The notes under the pieces were generated by a model. That model made no database searches. It worked only from the letters and a program-made list of their open reading frames with translations, and was not told where the DNA came from. A stretch of DNA of 23,837 bases from Betaproteobacteria bacterium (GTDB lineage: Bacteria; Pseudomonadota; Gammaproteobacteria; Burkholderiales; Burkholderiaceae_E), in the NCBI GenBank assembly GCA_009922405.1, contig RFVZ01000006.1:1-23837 (forward strand). The letters run 5' to 3'. Within the stretch, counting starts at the first letter, position 1; each line of letters begins with the position of its first letter. A program made the translations under genes and the position numbers. Shown here piece after piece: positions 8,439 through 16,096 of this stretch.

Positions 8439-9229
8439 CTAGGACACCAGCCCCTTGACCATAGACCATTGCCGACGCGAGACCGGTAGCCGCTCAGTGA
8501 TTTCGCGTAAGACGACCTGCCAATACGGATCCCCCCCTCGCTCTCAACCTGAGCTACCCGCTCAAACCCGCCAATGGAGTCTCGGGCGACCAGCGCATTG
8601 CGATGAATCCGAACGAAGCGTTCTCCGAACTCTTCCTCGAGCGCGGTGAGAGATTCCTCAATCAGGTATTCACGCTCGACCGTACGGACCGTGATGTATT
8701 TCAGTTCGGCCTTGAGATAAATCACCTGCTCAACGGGCACCAAAATCACCCGTCCACGCTCATGCACCGAGAGGTGCCGGCGACGGGTGAGCGTCGCGCG
8801 AGCCAATTGATCGATCGCCTGCCAGTGCTCGGCGGGACGAATGGTGAGCGCTCGACGGAGCGCAGCCAGTAGGCGCTGAGCTCGCACTGGCTTTAGGAGG
8901 TAATCAACCGCGTTTAGTTCGAACGCCTCGACGGCAAATTCGTCATGTGCCGTCACGAACACCACGAGGGGCTGGCTACGATCGGGTTCGGCATGCACAC
9001 GTGCGGACATATGGCGCGCGAGTTCAAGGCCTGACATCCCCGGCATTTGCACGTCGAGCAAGACGATGCCTGGCCGCTGTGAATCAATCAATGCCAACGC
9101 GTCCGATGCGTTTCCCGCTTCACCCACGATGCGATGAGGGAATTCATCGCCCAAGTCTGCAAGGAGTTCACGAAGGCGTCGGCACGCCGGCTCTTCATCA
9201 TCAACAATCAAAATACTGGTTTCAGTCAT
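8439..9229 (-). CDS. algR: LytTR-family response regulator AlgR, frame-shifted near the 3' end
   Basis: This is the transcription regulator partner of AlgZ. The N-terminal receiver has TSILIVDDEEPACRRLRELL, the phosphorylated Asp in GIVLLDVQMPGMSGLE, and the K in VDYLLKPVRA. The C-terminal LytTR DNA-binding domain shows RRRHLSVHERGRVILVPVEQ and RFVRIHRNALVARD. After VAQVESEGG the continuous frame departs into implausible sequence that overlaps hemC by over 100 bases. Adding one base to the seven-C run at 8531-8537 restores DPYWQVVLREITERLPVSRR and a TAG at 8439, giving 263 residues, the normal length. The ATG at 9229 overlaps the algZ stop in ATGACTGA. In Pseudomonas aeruginosa the same argH-algZ-algR-hemC order is known and AlgR controls type IV pili and alginate; what it controls here is unknown. 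Confidence 0.88.
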
Positions 9230-10406
9230 GGCGCCCCCGGCGTTCGGATCGGTAGGGAAAATCAAGCGTGAGGCGGAACCGATCCCCTTGGGTGTCCATC
9301 CGGAGTTCAGCTTCCATGTCGAACAGCAGCATTAATCGTTCTCGCACGTTGGACAGCGCCATCTGGTTACCCATTCGCCCCGAACCCAAGCCTTTTGATG
9401 GCAAAGGGTTGATGATTTCGAGGCGAATCCGATTACCCATCAAGCGCCCAGAAATTTCGATCTGACCCGCGACCGCCAAGGGTTCAATCCCATGATGTAC
9501 CGCGTTCTCGATCAACGGTTGAATCAGCAAGGAAGGCACCAGGGCATCCATGGGGAGGTCAGCCAAAGCCCACCGGACTTGAAGACGGGGATTGAGCCGC
9601 AGGGTTTCGATCGCGAGGTATTGGCGGCAGGTTTCGATTTCTGCGGATAAGGGCACGAGCTCGCGGGTGTCGCGCATGAAGACCCGGAACAACTCAGCCA
9701 GATCCTGCAACGTGGACTCCGCCTGTTGCGGATCTGAACGCAGCAGGCCAAGCACCGTGTTGAGACTATTGAACAAAAAGTGCGGTCTGATCCTGGCCTG
9801 CAACGCGATCAACCGAGCCTCAGACAACGAGGGGGAGTAAGCCCTAGCCCGCAACTGAAAGTGGTTCAGGATGGCGAAACTCGCCGCAACGCTGGCCAGC
9901 ATGCGAAGACCGATCCAAAGCTTGGGTTCATGGGGCGTCACCGCGCCAAGAAAAATCGACACAGCGCCAGCCAGCCCCATAAAAGCCGCTGGAACCCCGA
10001 GCCCAACTGACCACTGAAGCACTCGGGATCGACCGACGACGAAGGGACGCAAAAAGCAAAGAGATGTCAATGCGCCGCCTGCGGTGACCGCGGCAAGGCT
10101 TAAGTTTGCGACCAGTAGCGACGACCATGCGGCCAGATGTTCGGCAACCAACAAGGCGCTTATCGCGATGCCGGCCAACAGCAAAAGGACTACACGAAGC
10201 GCCACCCCGATATTGCAGCAATCTGGTAATACCGTCGCCTCAGCGCCATCCACAAGGCGACGAAGCGGATGGGTGGCGCTGGACTGGCTTCGGTTTGGCG
10301 CTGAGTGGTTAGAGAATGCCGCGCTTGCGAGGAGTCCAGACTGAGATGGCTGCCGGCGCTCAGGCGGCTTGGGTGTTTCAAATCGGTCGTGGGCGCGCGA
10401 GAACAA
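9222..10406 (-). CDS. algZ: AlgZ/LytS-type sensor histidine kinase
   Basis: A membrane sensor kinase of the HisKA-less LytS/AlgZ family (PF06580). Four hydrophobic helices lie at about residues 67-90, 95-115, 128-150 and 163-180, then the phosphoacceptor segment ALQARIRPHFLFNSLNTV (His in RPHFLFN), and the ATP-binding N box LLIQPLIENAVHHGI with the G-rich GSGRMGNQMALSNVRERL. The start is uncertain: only TTG at 10406 and GTG at 10253 are available, neither with a good ribosome site; family members commonly begin a short way before the VLPDCCN motif near residue 59, so GTG 10253 is a fair alternative. The last codons overlap the first of algR in ATGACTGA, which suggests translational coupling. 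It diverges from argH over as few as 46 bases. Confidence 0.92.
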   Translation of the reverse strand: MFSRAHDRFETPKPPERRQPSQSGLLASAAFSNHSAPNRSQSSATHPLRRLVDGAEATVLPDCCNIGVALRVVLLLLAGIAISALLVAEHLAAWSSLLVANLSLAAVTAGGALTSLCFLRPFVVGRSRVLQWSVGLGVPAAFMGLAGAVSIFLGAVTPHEPKLWIGLRMLASVAASFAILNHFQLRARAYSPSLSEARLIALQARIRPHFLFNSLNTVLGLLRSDPQQAESTLQDLAELFRVFMRDTRELVPLSAEIETCRQYLAIETLRLNPRLQVRWALADLPMDALVPSLLIQPLIENAVHHGIEPLAVAGQIEISGRLMGNRIRLEIINPLPSKGLGSGRMGNQMALSNVRERLMLLFDMEAELRMDTQGDRFRLTLDFPYRSERRGRHD

Positions 10407-10452
10407 TGGGCTGCACCGGGAGTTGCCCTATATCATCCGTTCAGGAGCCTCT

Positions 10453-11868
10453 ATGACAGACCAACTTTCGCACAAAGCCGACGCTTGGTCGGGACGTTTT
10501 TCGGAGCCCATCACCGAGCGCGTGAAGCGTTACACCGCCTCGGTCCGATTTGACCAGCGTCTCGCCCTACAAGACATTGCGGGGTCACTCGCACACGCCA
10601 GCATGCTGCATTCGTGCGGAATTCTGACCAGCGGTGATCTGGCAGATATTCAGCGCGGAATGGCCCTGATCCAAGAGGAGATCGCCAGCGGGCAGTTTAG
10701 GTGGTCGATTGACCTAGAGGACGTCCATCTCAATATCGAAGCCCGTTTGACCGCTTTGGTTGGCGATGCCGGTAAGCGCCTCCATACGGGTCGTTCTCGT
10801 AATGACCAAGTCGCCACCGACCTCCGACTTTGGTTGCGCGAGCGCATTGATGAGACCCAGCACTGGCTCGTTCAGCTACAAAGTGCCCTGATCGATTTGG
10901 CCGAGCAGCATGTCGATACCGTCATGCCCGGATTTACCCACCTGCAGGTCGCTCAACCCGTGACTTTTGGCCACCATCTGATGGCCTATGTCGAGCAATT
11001 GCGTCGAGACGCCGAACGGATGCATGACTGCCGCAAACGGGTTAATCGCCTTCCTCTCGGCGCAGCGGCCCTAGCCGGAACCCCTTATCCGATTGACCGC
11101 CAACTGGTTGCCAACCTTCTTGGATTTGAAGAAGTTTGCGAAAACTCGCTTGATGCCGTCAGCGACCGCGATTTTGCAATCGAATTCTGTGCCAATGCCG
11201 CGCTAATCATGACCCATGTGTCGCGGTTCAGCGAAGAACTCGTACTCTGGTCGAGCCCAGCCTTTGGTTTCATTGAACTGGCTGACCGATTCTGCACCGG
11301 CAGTTCAATCATGCCGCAGAAGAAAAACCCGGATGTGCCAGAGCTCGCGCGGGGTAAAACCGGTCGGGTCACCGGCAGTCTGGTTAGTCTTCTCACCCTG
11401 ATGAAGGGGCAACCGCTTGCATATAACAAGGACAATCAGGAAGACAAGGAGCCCTTGTTCGATGCTGCGGACACCGTGATCGACACCCTCGCGATTTTCG
11501 CTGAACTGGTTCCGGGGATATCGGTCCATGCGGCCCGTATGCGCGAAGCGGCCACCAGGGGATATTCGACGGCGACCGACCTTGCTGATTATCTGGTCCG
11601 GCTCGGACTCCCCTTTCGGGAAGCCCATGAGGCAGTGGCTTTGGCCGTGCGTGCCGCGGTCGATTCGGGCCGGGATCTCACCGACCTTCAACTCGATGAA
11701 ATTCGCCAGTTCGCACCGAAGGTCGCGCATGCAATCAGCGCGGATGTTTTTGTGGTCCTTGCCCTCGAAGGATCGATCCATTCTCGTCAGCACCTCGGCG
11801 GAACAGCGCCCACTCAAGTCCGGGCGGCGATTGCTAAAGCGCGTATCCGATTGACCGAGGCCGGCTGA
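10453..11868 (+). CDS. argH: Argininosuccinate lyase
   Basis: The cytoplasmic enzyme splits argininosuccinate into arginine and fumarate, the last step of arginine synthesis. The 471-residue product has KADAWSGRFSEPITERVKRY at the N-terminus, HTGRSRNDQVATDLRLWLRE, the catalytic-His region PGFTHLQVAQPVTFGHHLMAY split over two motifs, and the fumarase/aspartase superfamily signature GSSIMPQKKNPD with the catalytic Ser. A longer open frame begins at 10369, but ATG at 10453 begins the family-typical sequence and has AGGAG (10443-10447) five bases upstream. It is divergent from algZ. No clear rho-independent terminator follows; only a weak ACCCTT/AAGGGT inverted pair without a T-run is present. 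Confidence 0.98.
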   Translation: MTDQLSHKADAWSGRFSEPITERVKRYTASVRFDQRLALQDIAGSLAHASMLHSCGILTSGDLADIQRGMALIQEEIASGQFRWSIDLEDVHLNIEARLTALVGDAGKRLHTGRSRNDQVATDLRLWLRERIDETQHWLVQLQSALIDLAEQHVDTVMPGFTHLQVAQPVTFGHHLMAYVEQLRRDAERMHDCRKRVNRLPLGAAALAGTPYPIDRQLVANLLGFEEVCENSLDAVSDRDFAIEFCANAALIMTHVSRFSEELVLWSSPAFGFIELADRFCTGSSIMPQKKNPDVPELARGKTGRVTGSLVSLLTLMKGQPLAYNKDNQEDKEPLFDAADTVIDTLAIFAELVPGISVHAARMREAATRGYSTATDLADYLVRLGLPFREAHEAVALAVRAAVDSGRDLTDLQLDEIRQFAPKVAHAISADVFVVLALEGSIHSRQHLGGTAPTQVRAAIAKARIRLTEAG

Positions 11869-12031
11869 ATCACCTGCCAAACCCTTTAAAACAGTCTAAA
11901 ACCAAGGGTAAACACGGGTCCCAAAAATCCCTGCAAACCGTCAGGCGCGAGCCGAACGCACCGACAAACCCTCTACAATCTGGATAAGAAGTTCGCTGAA
12001 ATCTTCATCTTTGAGTTAAAGGAAGTTCGTG

Positions 12032-13114
12032 ATGGATCGACGTCAAATCATCAAAAACACGGGTCTCGCAGGGATCCTCGCGACCGGTGTTGCTCCCGGC
12101 ATTGTCGGCGCCCAGGCACAAATCCGGTGGCGCATGACTTCGAGTTTTCCAAAGCCACTCGACACCCTGTTTGGCGTGGCCGACGTGTTCTCAAAAAAGG
12201 TCAGCGAAATGACCGGCGGGAAATTCGTCATCTCGACCCACGCAGCGGGCGAGATCGTTCCGGCATTCGGGACGATTGACGCCGTCCAGCAAGGTACGGT
12301 TGAGTGCGCAGGAACGGCTAGTTACTACTACTTTGGCAAAGATCCGGTCTTTGCTCTGGGTTGCACCATCCCGTTTGGCCTCAATGCGCGTCAAATGACT
12401 GCTTGGCTTTACGAGGGCAACGGTCTGACGCTCATGCGCGAATTTTTCCGGCAATACAACATCATGATGTTCCCGATGGGGAATACCGGCTCGCAAATGG
12501 GCGGGTGGTGGCGTAAGGAAATCAAGTCGTTGGCAGACGTCAAGGGCGTGAAGTTCCGTACCGGGGGTTTTCCAGGAAAAGTTTGGGAGCGGCTTGGTGG
12601 TATCGCTGTAAATCTCCCGGGCGGTGAAATCTATTCAGCCCTCGAAAAAGGGACTGTCGATGCCGCCGAGTGGGTGGGCCCTTACGATGACGAGCGCCTT
12701 GGCCTGCACAAAGTGGCCCCTCTCTACGCATACCCGGGCTGGTGGGAGCCAGGTCCCAATATCGACCTGCACGTCAACATCAAAGCTTACGAGGCCTTGT
12801 CGCCAGAATATCGGGCAATCATTGAAAACGCCGCTGCCTACGCACACACCGACATGCTGGCGAAGTATGACTCCCGCAATCCGGCCGCGCTGAAGCGTCT
12901 GGTGGCTGGTGGCACCAAGCTTTACAAGTTCCCGAAAGACATGATGGACGCTGCCTTTAAAGAGGCGATGGGTCTGTACAGCGAATTGTCTGATACCAAC
13001 CCGAACTGGAAGAAGATCTACACTGATCTTTCGAACTTCCGCCGCGACTCAAACCTATGGTTCCGCCTGACCGAAGCTGCGAATGACGACTTCATGCAAG
13101 CGGCTCGACTGTAA
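12032..13114 (+). CDS. dctP: TRAP transporter substrate-binding protein, TakP-like (2-oxoacid type)
   Basis: The periplasmic binding protein delivers a carboxylate, probably a 2-oxoacid, to the DctQM permease. The 360-residue precursor starts MDRRQIIKN followed by a hydrophobic stretch and an Ala-Gln cleavage region, a Tat-like signal as in TakP of Rhodobacter sphaeroides. Close likeness to TakP runs the whole length: WRMTSSFPKPLDTL, AAGEIVPAFGTIDAVQQGTVE, NTGSQMGGWWRKEI, FRTGGFPGKV with the ligand-binding Arg, and AAEWVGPYDDERLG with the metal/ligand-contacting Glu-Trp. ATG at 12032 has GGAAG six bases upstream; an adjacent in-frame GTG at 12029 is less likely. A TACAAT hexamer at 11974-11979 could be a -10 box, but no -35 accompanies it. 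Unusually, it converges on dctM instead of sharing an operon with it. Confidence 0.92.
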   Translation: MDRRQIIKNTGLAGILATGVAPGIVGAQAQIRWRMTSSFPKPLDTLFGVADVFSKKVSEMTGGKFVISTHAAGEIVPAFGTIDAVQQGTVECAGTASYYYFGKDPVFALGCTIPFGLNARQMTAWLYEGNGLTLMREFFRQYNIMMFPMGNTGSQMGGWWRKEIKSLADVKGVKFRTGGFPGKVWERLGGIAVNLPGGEIYSALEKGTVDAAEWVGPYDDERLGLHKVAPLYAYPGWWEPGPNIDLHVNIKAYEALSPEYRAIIENAAAYAHTDMLAKYDSRNPAALKRLVAGGTKLYKFPKDMMDAAFKEAMGLYSELSDTNPNWKKIYTDLSNFRRDSNLWFRLTEAANDDFMQAARL

Positions 13115-13158
13115 AGAACTGGGGTGAATAGCGCGCTTAGTAAATAGCGCGCTCAATC

Positions 13159-13196
13159 AACGCGCCATCGGAGTTAAATCCGCTGGCGCGTTTTTT
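13159..13196 (+). terminator. Rho-independent terminator of dctP
   Basis: An inverted repeat AACGCGCCA / TGGCGCGTT (13159-13167 and 13184-13192) encloses a second stem CGGA/TCCG with loop GTTAAA, and a run of six T begins at 13191. It lies 45 bases after the dctP stop and acts on the plus strand; the minus-strand side lacks a T-run, so dctM would gain only the hairpin. Confidence 0.9.
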
Positions 13197-13202
13197 ATCA
13201 CT

Positions 13203-14816
13203 CTACTTTTTGAGCTTATCCTGCTCGATCGATCGACGCAGGGCTTCCATCGCATCGTCGGCTGACGAATCCCCTGGCTTATCAGCCGACGCATTTCCTG
13301 ACGGATTGCCAGCCGAATCACCGGAGGCTCCAGGAGGACTGAGCGGATCGCTCAAGACATTTGAGGAATTCGAGTTACTCGTTTCCTCTGGTTTATTTTG
13401 AATATCCTGCAACTGCTCGATCGCTTTATCAAGATCGAGTACCTTTTCTTTATCCAGGAACACCGTCACAGTCTGCGGGAAGAAAATCACCACACCCACG
13501 AGCAGCAACTGAATAACGATGAAAGGGATCGCTCCGAGGTAAATGTCTCTTGATTCCACCTTGCGAGGTAGGGAGCCATTACGGTGCAGCGTGTCGGAGA
13601 TACCGCGAAGATAGAACAAGGCGAAGCCGAACGGCGGATGCATGAAGCTGGTTTGCATATTCACGCAAATCATCACGCCGAACCAGACAAGATCGATCCC
13701 GAGTTTGGCGGCGACAGGCGCGAGAAACGGAATGATGATGAACGCGATCTCAAAGAAATCGAGAAAGAACGCCAGGAAGAAAATAAAAATATTAACGACA
13801 ATCAGGAAACCCAACTGACCGCCAGGCAGCCCGGATAAGAGATGCTCGATCCAGATGCCACCATCAACACCCTGGAAAACAAGCGAAAAGACCCGCGAGC
13901 CGACCAGAATGAAAACCACCATTGCGGTAATCCGCATGGTGTTGAGTAGGGCCTGCTTAAACAGGTCAAAACTCAACCGGTTATGGATCGCTGCGAGAAT
14001 AAACGCGCCGGCGGCTCCCATCGCACCAGCCTCGGTTGGAGTCGCAACGGCCGTATCAAGACCGGGCAGGCCCCCCATGCTACCGAGGACGGTAATGATC
14101 AGGACAGCAGACGGAACAATGCCGCGCAGGCATTTCATCCAAAGGGCCCAACCGTCGAGCGTGCGTGCTTCCTTAGGCACGCCAGGCACGTGCGAGGGGA
14201 GGATCCTCGATAACAGAAAGGTGTAAAGCGCGAACAAGAGTACCTGCAGGATCGACGGCCCCCAAGCCCCCTTGTACATATCGCCAACCGGCTTTCCAAG
14301 CTGGTCGGCCAACACGATCAGAACCAGCGACGGCGGAACTAACTGGGTGATCGTCCCAGACGCCGCCAGAACACCTGTGGCGTAGCGCATGTTGTAGCCC
14401 CAACGCATCATCACGGGCAAAGAAATCATGGCCATGGCGATCACCTGGCCGGCGACAGTACCCGTAATTGCTCCGAGAATGAATCCAACGATGATGACCG
14501 AGTAGCCAAGGCCGCCTCGGACTGGACCAAACAACTGCCCCATCGAGTCCAGCATGTCTTCAGCCAGACCACAGCGCTCAAGGATGGTCCCCATCAGCGT
14601 GAAAAAAGGAATGGCCAACAACAACTCATTCGACAAAATGCCGAAAACGTTCAGGGGCAGCGCGGTCATGAAGGAGGCCGGAAACCACCCCATGTGAACC
14701 GCAAAAAACCCGCAACCGAGCCCAAGCGCCGTCAATGAAAAGGAGACCGGAAACCCAATTAGCAAGGTAACGACGAGCCCCGCAAACATCAACGGGGCAA
14801 AGATATCCATCGTCAT
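13203..14816 (-). CDS. dctM: TRAP transporter large permease subunit with hydrophilic C-terminal tail
   Basis: The 537-residue inner-membrane protein is the transport-catalysing subunit of a sodium-driven TRAP carrier. It has many hydrophobic helices in the DctM pattern: MDIFAPLMFAGLVVTLLIG at the N-terminus, AIPFFTLMGTILERCGLAEDML, IVGFILGAITGTVAGQVIAMAM (in two pieces), PPSLVLIVLADQLGKPVGDMY, TPTEAGAMGAAGAF and QTSFMHPPFGFALFYLRG. Subfamily members end soon after the last helix; here about 83 extra residues follow (455-537), first charged and helical, then rich in Ser, Gly, Asp and Pro, ending SIEQDKLKK. ATG at 14816 overlaps the dctQ stop as ATGA, so the two are translationally coupled. 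The ligand is inferred from TakP-like dctP to be a 2-oxoacid or similar. Confidence 0.93.
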   Translation of the reverse strand: MTMDIFAPLMFAGLVVTLLIGFPVSFSLTALGLGCGFFAVHMGWFPASFMTALPLNVFGILSNELLLAIPFFTLMGTILERCGLAEDMLDSMGQLFGPVRGGLGYSVIIVGFILGAITGTVAGQVIAMAMISLPVMMRWGYNMRYATGVLAASGTITQLVPPSLVLIVLADQLGKPVGDMYKGAWGPSILQVLLFALYTFLLSRILPSHVPGVPKEARTLDGWALWMKCLRGIVPSAVLIITVLGSMGGLPGLDTAVATPTEAGAMGAAGAFILAAIHNRLSFDLFKQALLNTMRITAMVVFILVGSRVFSLVFQGVDGGIWIEHLLSGLPGGQLGFLIVVNIFIFFLAFFLDFFEIAFIIIPFLAPVAAKLGIDLVWFGVMICVNMQTSFMHPPFGFALFYLRGISDTLHRNGSLPRKVESRDIYLGAIPFIVIQLLLVGVVIFFPQTVTVFLDKEKVLDLDKAIEQLQDIQNKPEETSNSNSSNVLSDPLSPPGASGDSAGNPSGNASADKPGDSSADDAMEALRRSIEQDKLKK

Positions 14817-15352
14817 TGGAGGGGCCTCTCGTAGTGAAACTCTGACTCGTACCGGTTCATCAACCAGGCCATTCTCTTGATAGCCTCAGAGATGCCTTGG
14901 GCGAACAACAGACTAAAGCCGAGTGGCAGCATCAACATCGCTGGCCAGCGGATCAGGCCACCCGCATTGCTCGAAACCTCGCCACTTGCGTACATCTTTA
15001 AAAAAAGCGGTAGTGCAAAATAGATCATGACGGCCATCGATGGCAGCATGAAAAAAAGGAGCCCGAGGAGATCAATCCAGGCCTGAACCCGACCGGAGTA
15101 CTGGCCATAAAACACGTCAACGCGGACGTGTTCATTGACACGGAGCACCTGCGAAGCCCCGAGCATTACGCACGCAGCAAACAAATACCACTGAATCTCT
15201 AGGTACGCATTGGAGCTGTAATTGAAGCCATATCGCACCACTGCGTTCAGGGCGCTGATAAAACAAGACGCGCCCATCGCCCACATCGCGATGCTTGCGA
15301 AACGGTCGGTTACCCGATCAATGATTCTCATCAACCCCAACAACACGTCCAT
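14813..15352 (-). CDS. dctQ: TRAP transporter small permease subunit
   Basis: The 179-residue membrane protein is the small partner of DctM. Four hydrophobic helices are visible at about residues 19-41, 54-70, 92-117 and 134-155, with the family-typical EIQWYLFA motif at the start of the second and HVRVDVFYG after it. ATG at 15350-15352 is preceded by GGAG six bases upstream. It is the first gene of the dctQ-dctM pair. Upstream lie several perfect dyads (15451-15465, 15506-15532) that may serve in its control; no convincing sigma-70 or sigma-54 promoter was found by eye. Confidence 0.93.
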   Translation of the reverse strand: MDVLLGLMRIIDRVTDRFASIAMWAMGASCFISALNAVVRYGFNYSSNAYLEIQWYLFAACVMLGASQVLRVNEHVRVDVFYGQYSGRVQAWIDLLGLLFFMLPSMAVMIYFALPLFLKMYASGEVSSNAGGLIRWPAMLMLPLGFSLLFAQGISEAIKRMAWLMNRYESEFHYERPLQ

Positions 15353-15450
15353 GTAGTTCTCCGGTCAACCGCGCAACAAGGCACCGGAAATCAACTTAAG
15401 GAGGCTCGAGCGGGGAGGCCAAAGCCAATGGTGAGCCGTTGCAGGGCTGG

Positions 15451-15465
15451 AATCGCTCAGCGATT
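15451..15465. promoter_or_regulatory. Perfect 7-1-7 dyad, candidate operator for dctQM
   Basis: AATCGCT-C-AGCGATT is a perfect inverted repeat with one central base, about 100 bases upstream of the dctQ start. Its symmetry fits a dimeric regulator; no T-run follows, so it is not a terminator. Which protein would bind is unknown. Confidence 0.4.
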
Positions 15466-15505
15466 ACGCCCGTGAAACGCAACACCATCGTGAAAGGGCA
15501 CGAAA

Positions 15506-15532
15506 CTCAGACTGAGGACCAAACAATGGTCC
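15506..15532. promoter_or_regulatory. Two adjacent perfect inverted repeats upstream of dctQM
   Basis: CTCAG-A-CTGAG (15506-15516) is followed, sharing one G, by GGACCA-AACAA-TGGTCC (15516-15532). Neither is followed by a T-run on either strand. They could be binding sites or hairpins in a leader transcript; the function is unproved. Confidence 0.3.
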
Positions 15533-15737
15533 CAATCGAGGTTTCCATGCCCAGATGAAGAGGGTATTCACCGCTCTGGTCATCTATCCGGATTACGGAG
15601 TCTACCAAGCCCTGCGAGAAAATGGCGCTCTTAAAGCAAACCGCACAACCAGCGGATGGTGTTCTGCAACGACGTTACAACAACACGAGCATTCAACTGC
15701 CTCGTGAAACGATCGCATCAAACGACCGCAACACAAA

Positions 15738-16031
15738 CTACCGCATCAGCCGGCTCATCAGAAAACCCACTGCGATTGCAATGCCGACAATCGCCAAGGG
15801 GCGCTGGCGAACCCGCTCGCGAGTTTGAGCCACGAGTCGGTCTTGTATGGCTTGCCAAGCCTCACCACGAGCAACAACTTGATCGGCGGCCTCGTGCACA
15901 ACAGTCGCCAGGCGATTGACCGTGCGGTGCGCGCGGTGTTTCCTAGCCTGAGCGGAGCCATTGGCATGCTCGGGAGGGCCTTCGGCGGGCACAAGTAGTT
16001 TGGCGGACGCGTGCGGGGTGTTGGTTTCCAT
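15738..16031 (-). CDS. Small DUF883/ElaB-YqjD-like membrane-anchored protein
   Basis: The 97-residue product has a polar, helical N-terminal part (RTVNRLATVVHEAADQVVAR) and ends with VRQRPLAIVGIAIAVGFLMS, a single C-terminal anchor preceded by an Arg-rich segment. That layout matches the DUF883 family, in which E. coli YqjD and ElaB are tail-anchored inner-membrane proteins linked to ribosome binding in stationary phase. Likeness is in layout and in the anchor motif more than in the N-terminal sequence, so the call is moderate. ATG at 16031 has no strong ribosome site. It lies 65 bases downstream of the sigma-54 activator gene, same strand, so it may be co-transcribed with it; a sigma-54-linked role is speculation. 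Confidence 0.65.
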   Translation of the reverse strand: METNTPHASAKLLVPAEGPPEHANGSAQARKHRAHRTVNRLATVVHEAADQVVARGEAWQAIQDRLVAQTRERVRQRPLAIVGIAIAVGFLMSRLMR

Positions 16032-16096
16032 GGATAGGATCTCGTAAAAGCGGATTGCTCAAACCCATCGGGAGCAAGTGGCGTTCCCCGCAAGGA

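Larger units (their letters stand above)
15353..15737. other. Gene-poor stretch upstream of dctQM
   Basis: These 385 bases hold no frame with plausible protein content; the plus-strand frame from 15622 has no recognisable features. The stretch contains the dctQ ribosome site, and two sets of perfect dyads listed separately. It lies between dctQ and the stop codon of the DUF883-like gene, so it must contain the dctQM promoter, and it may carry a short untranslated RNA, for which I see no direct evidence. Confidence 0.6.

Noticed and set aside
11881..11925. Terminator after argH
   Set aside because: The ACCCTT/AAGGGT pair has a 17-base loop and no T-run.
13584..13838. Plus-strand 84-codon frame inside dctM
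   Set aside because: Highly charged shadow of a hydrophobic coding strand; no support beyond being open.
15370..15400. Sigma-54 promoter upstream of dctQ on the minus strand
   Set aside because: The GG and GC elements in GGTGCCTTGTTGC are one base too close and the rest of the consensus is missing.
15622..15828. Plus-strand 68-codon frame in the gene-poor stretch upstream of dctQM
   Set aside because: It overlaps the DUF883-like gene on the other strand, has no recognisable sequence and no good ribosome site.
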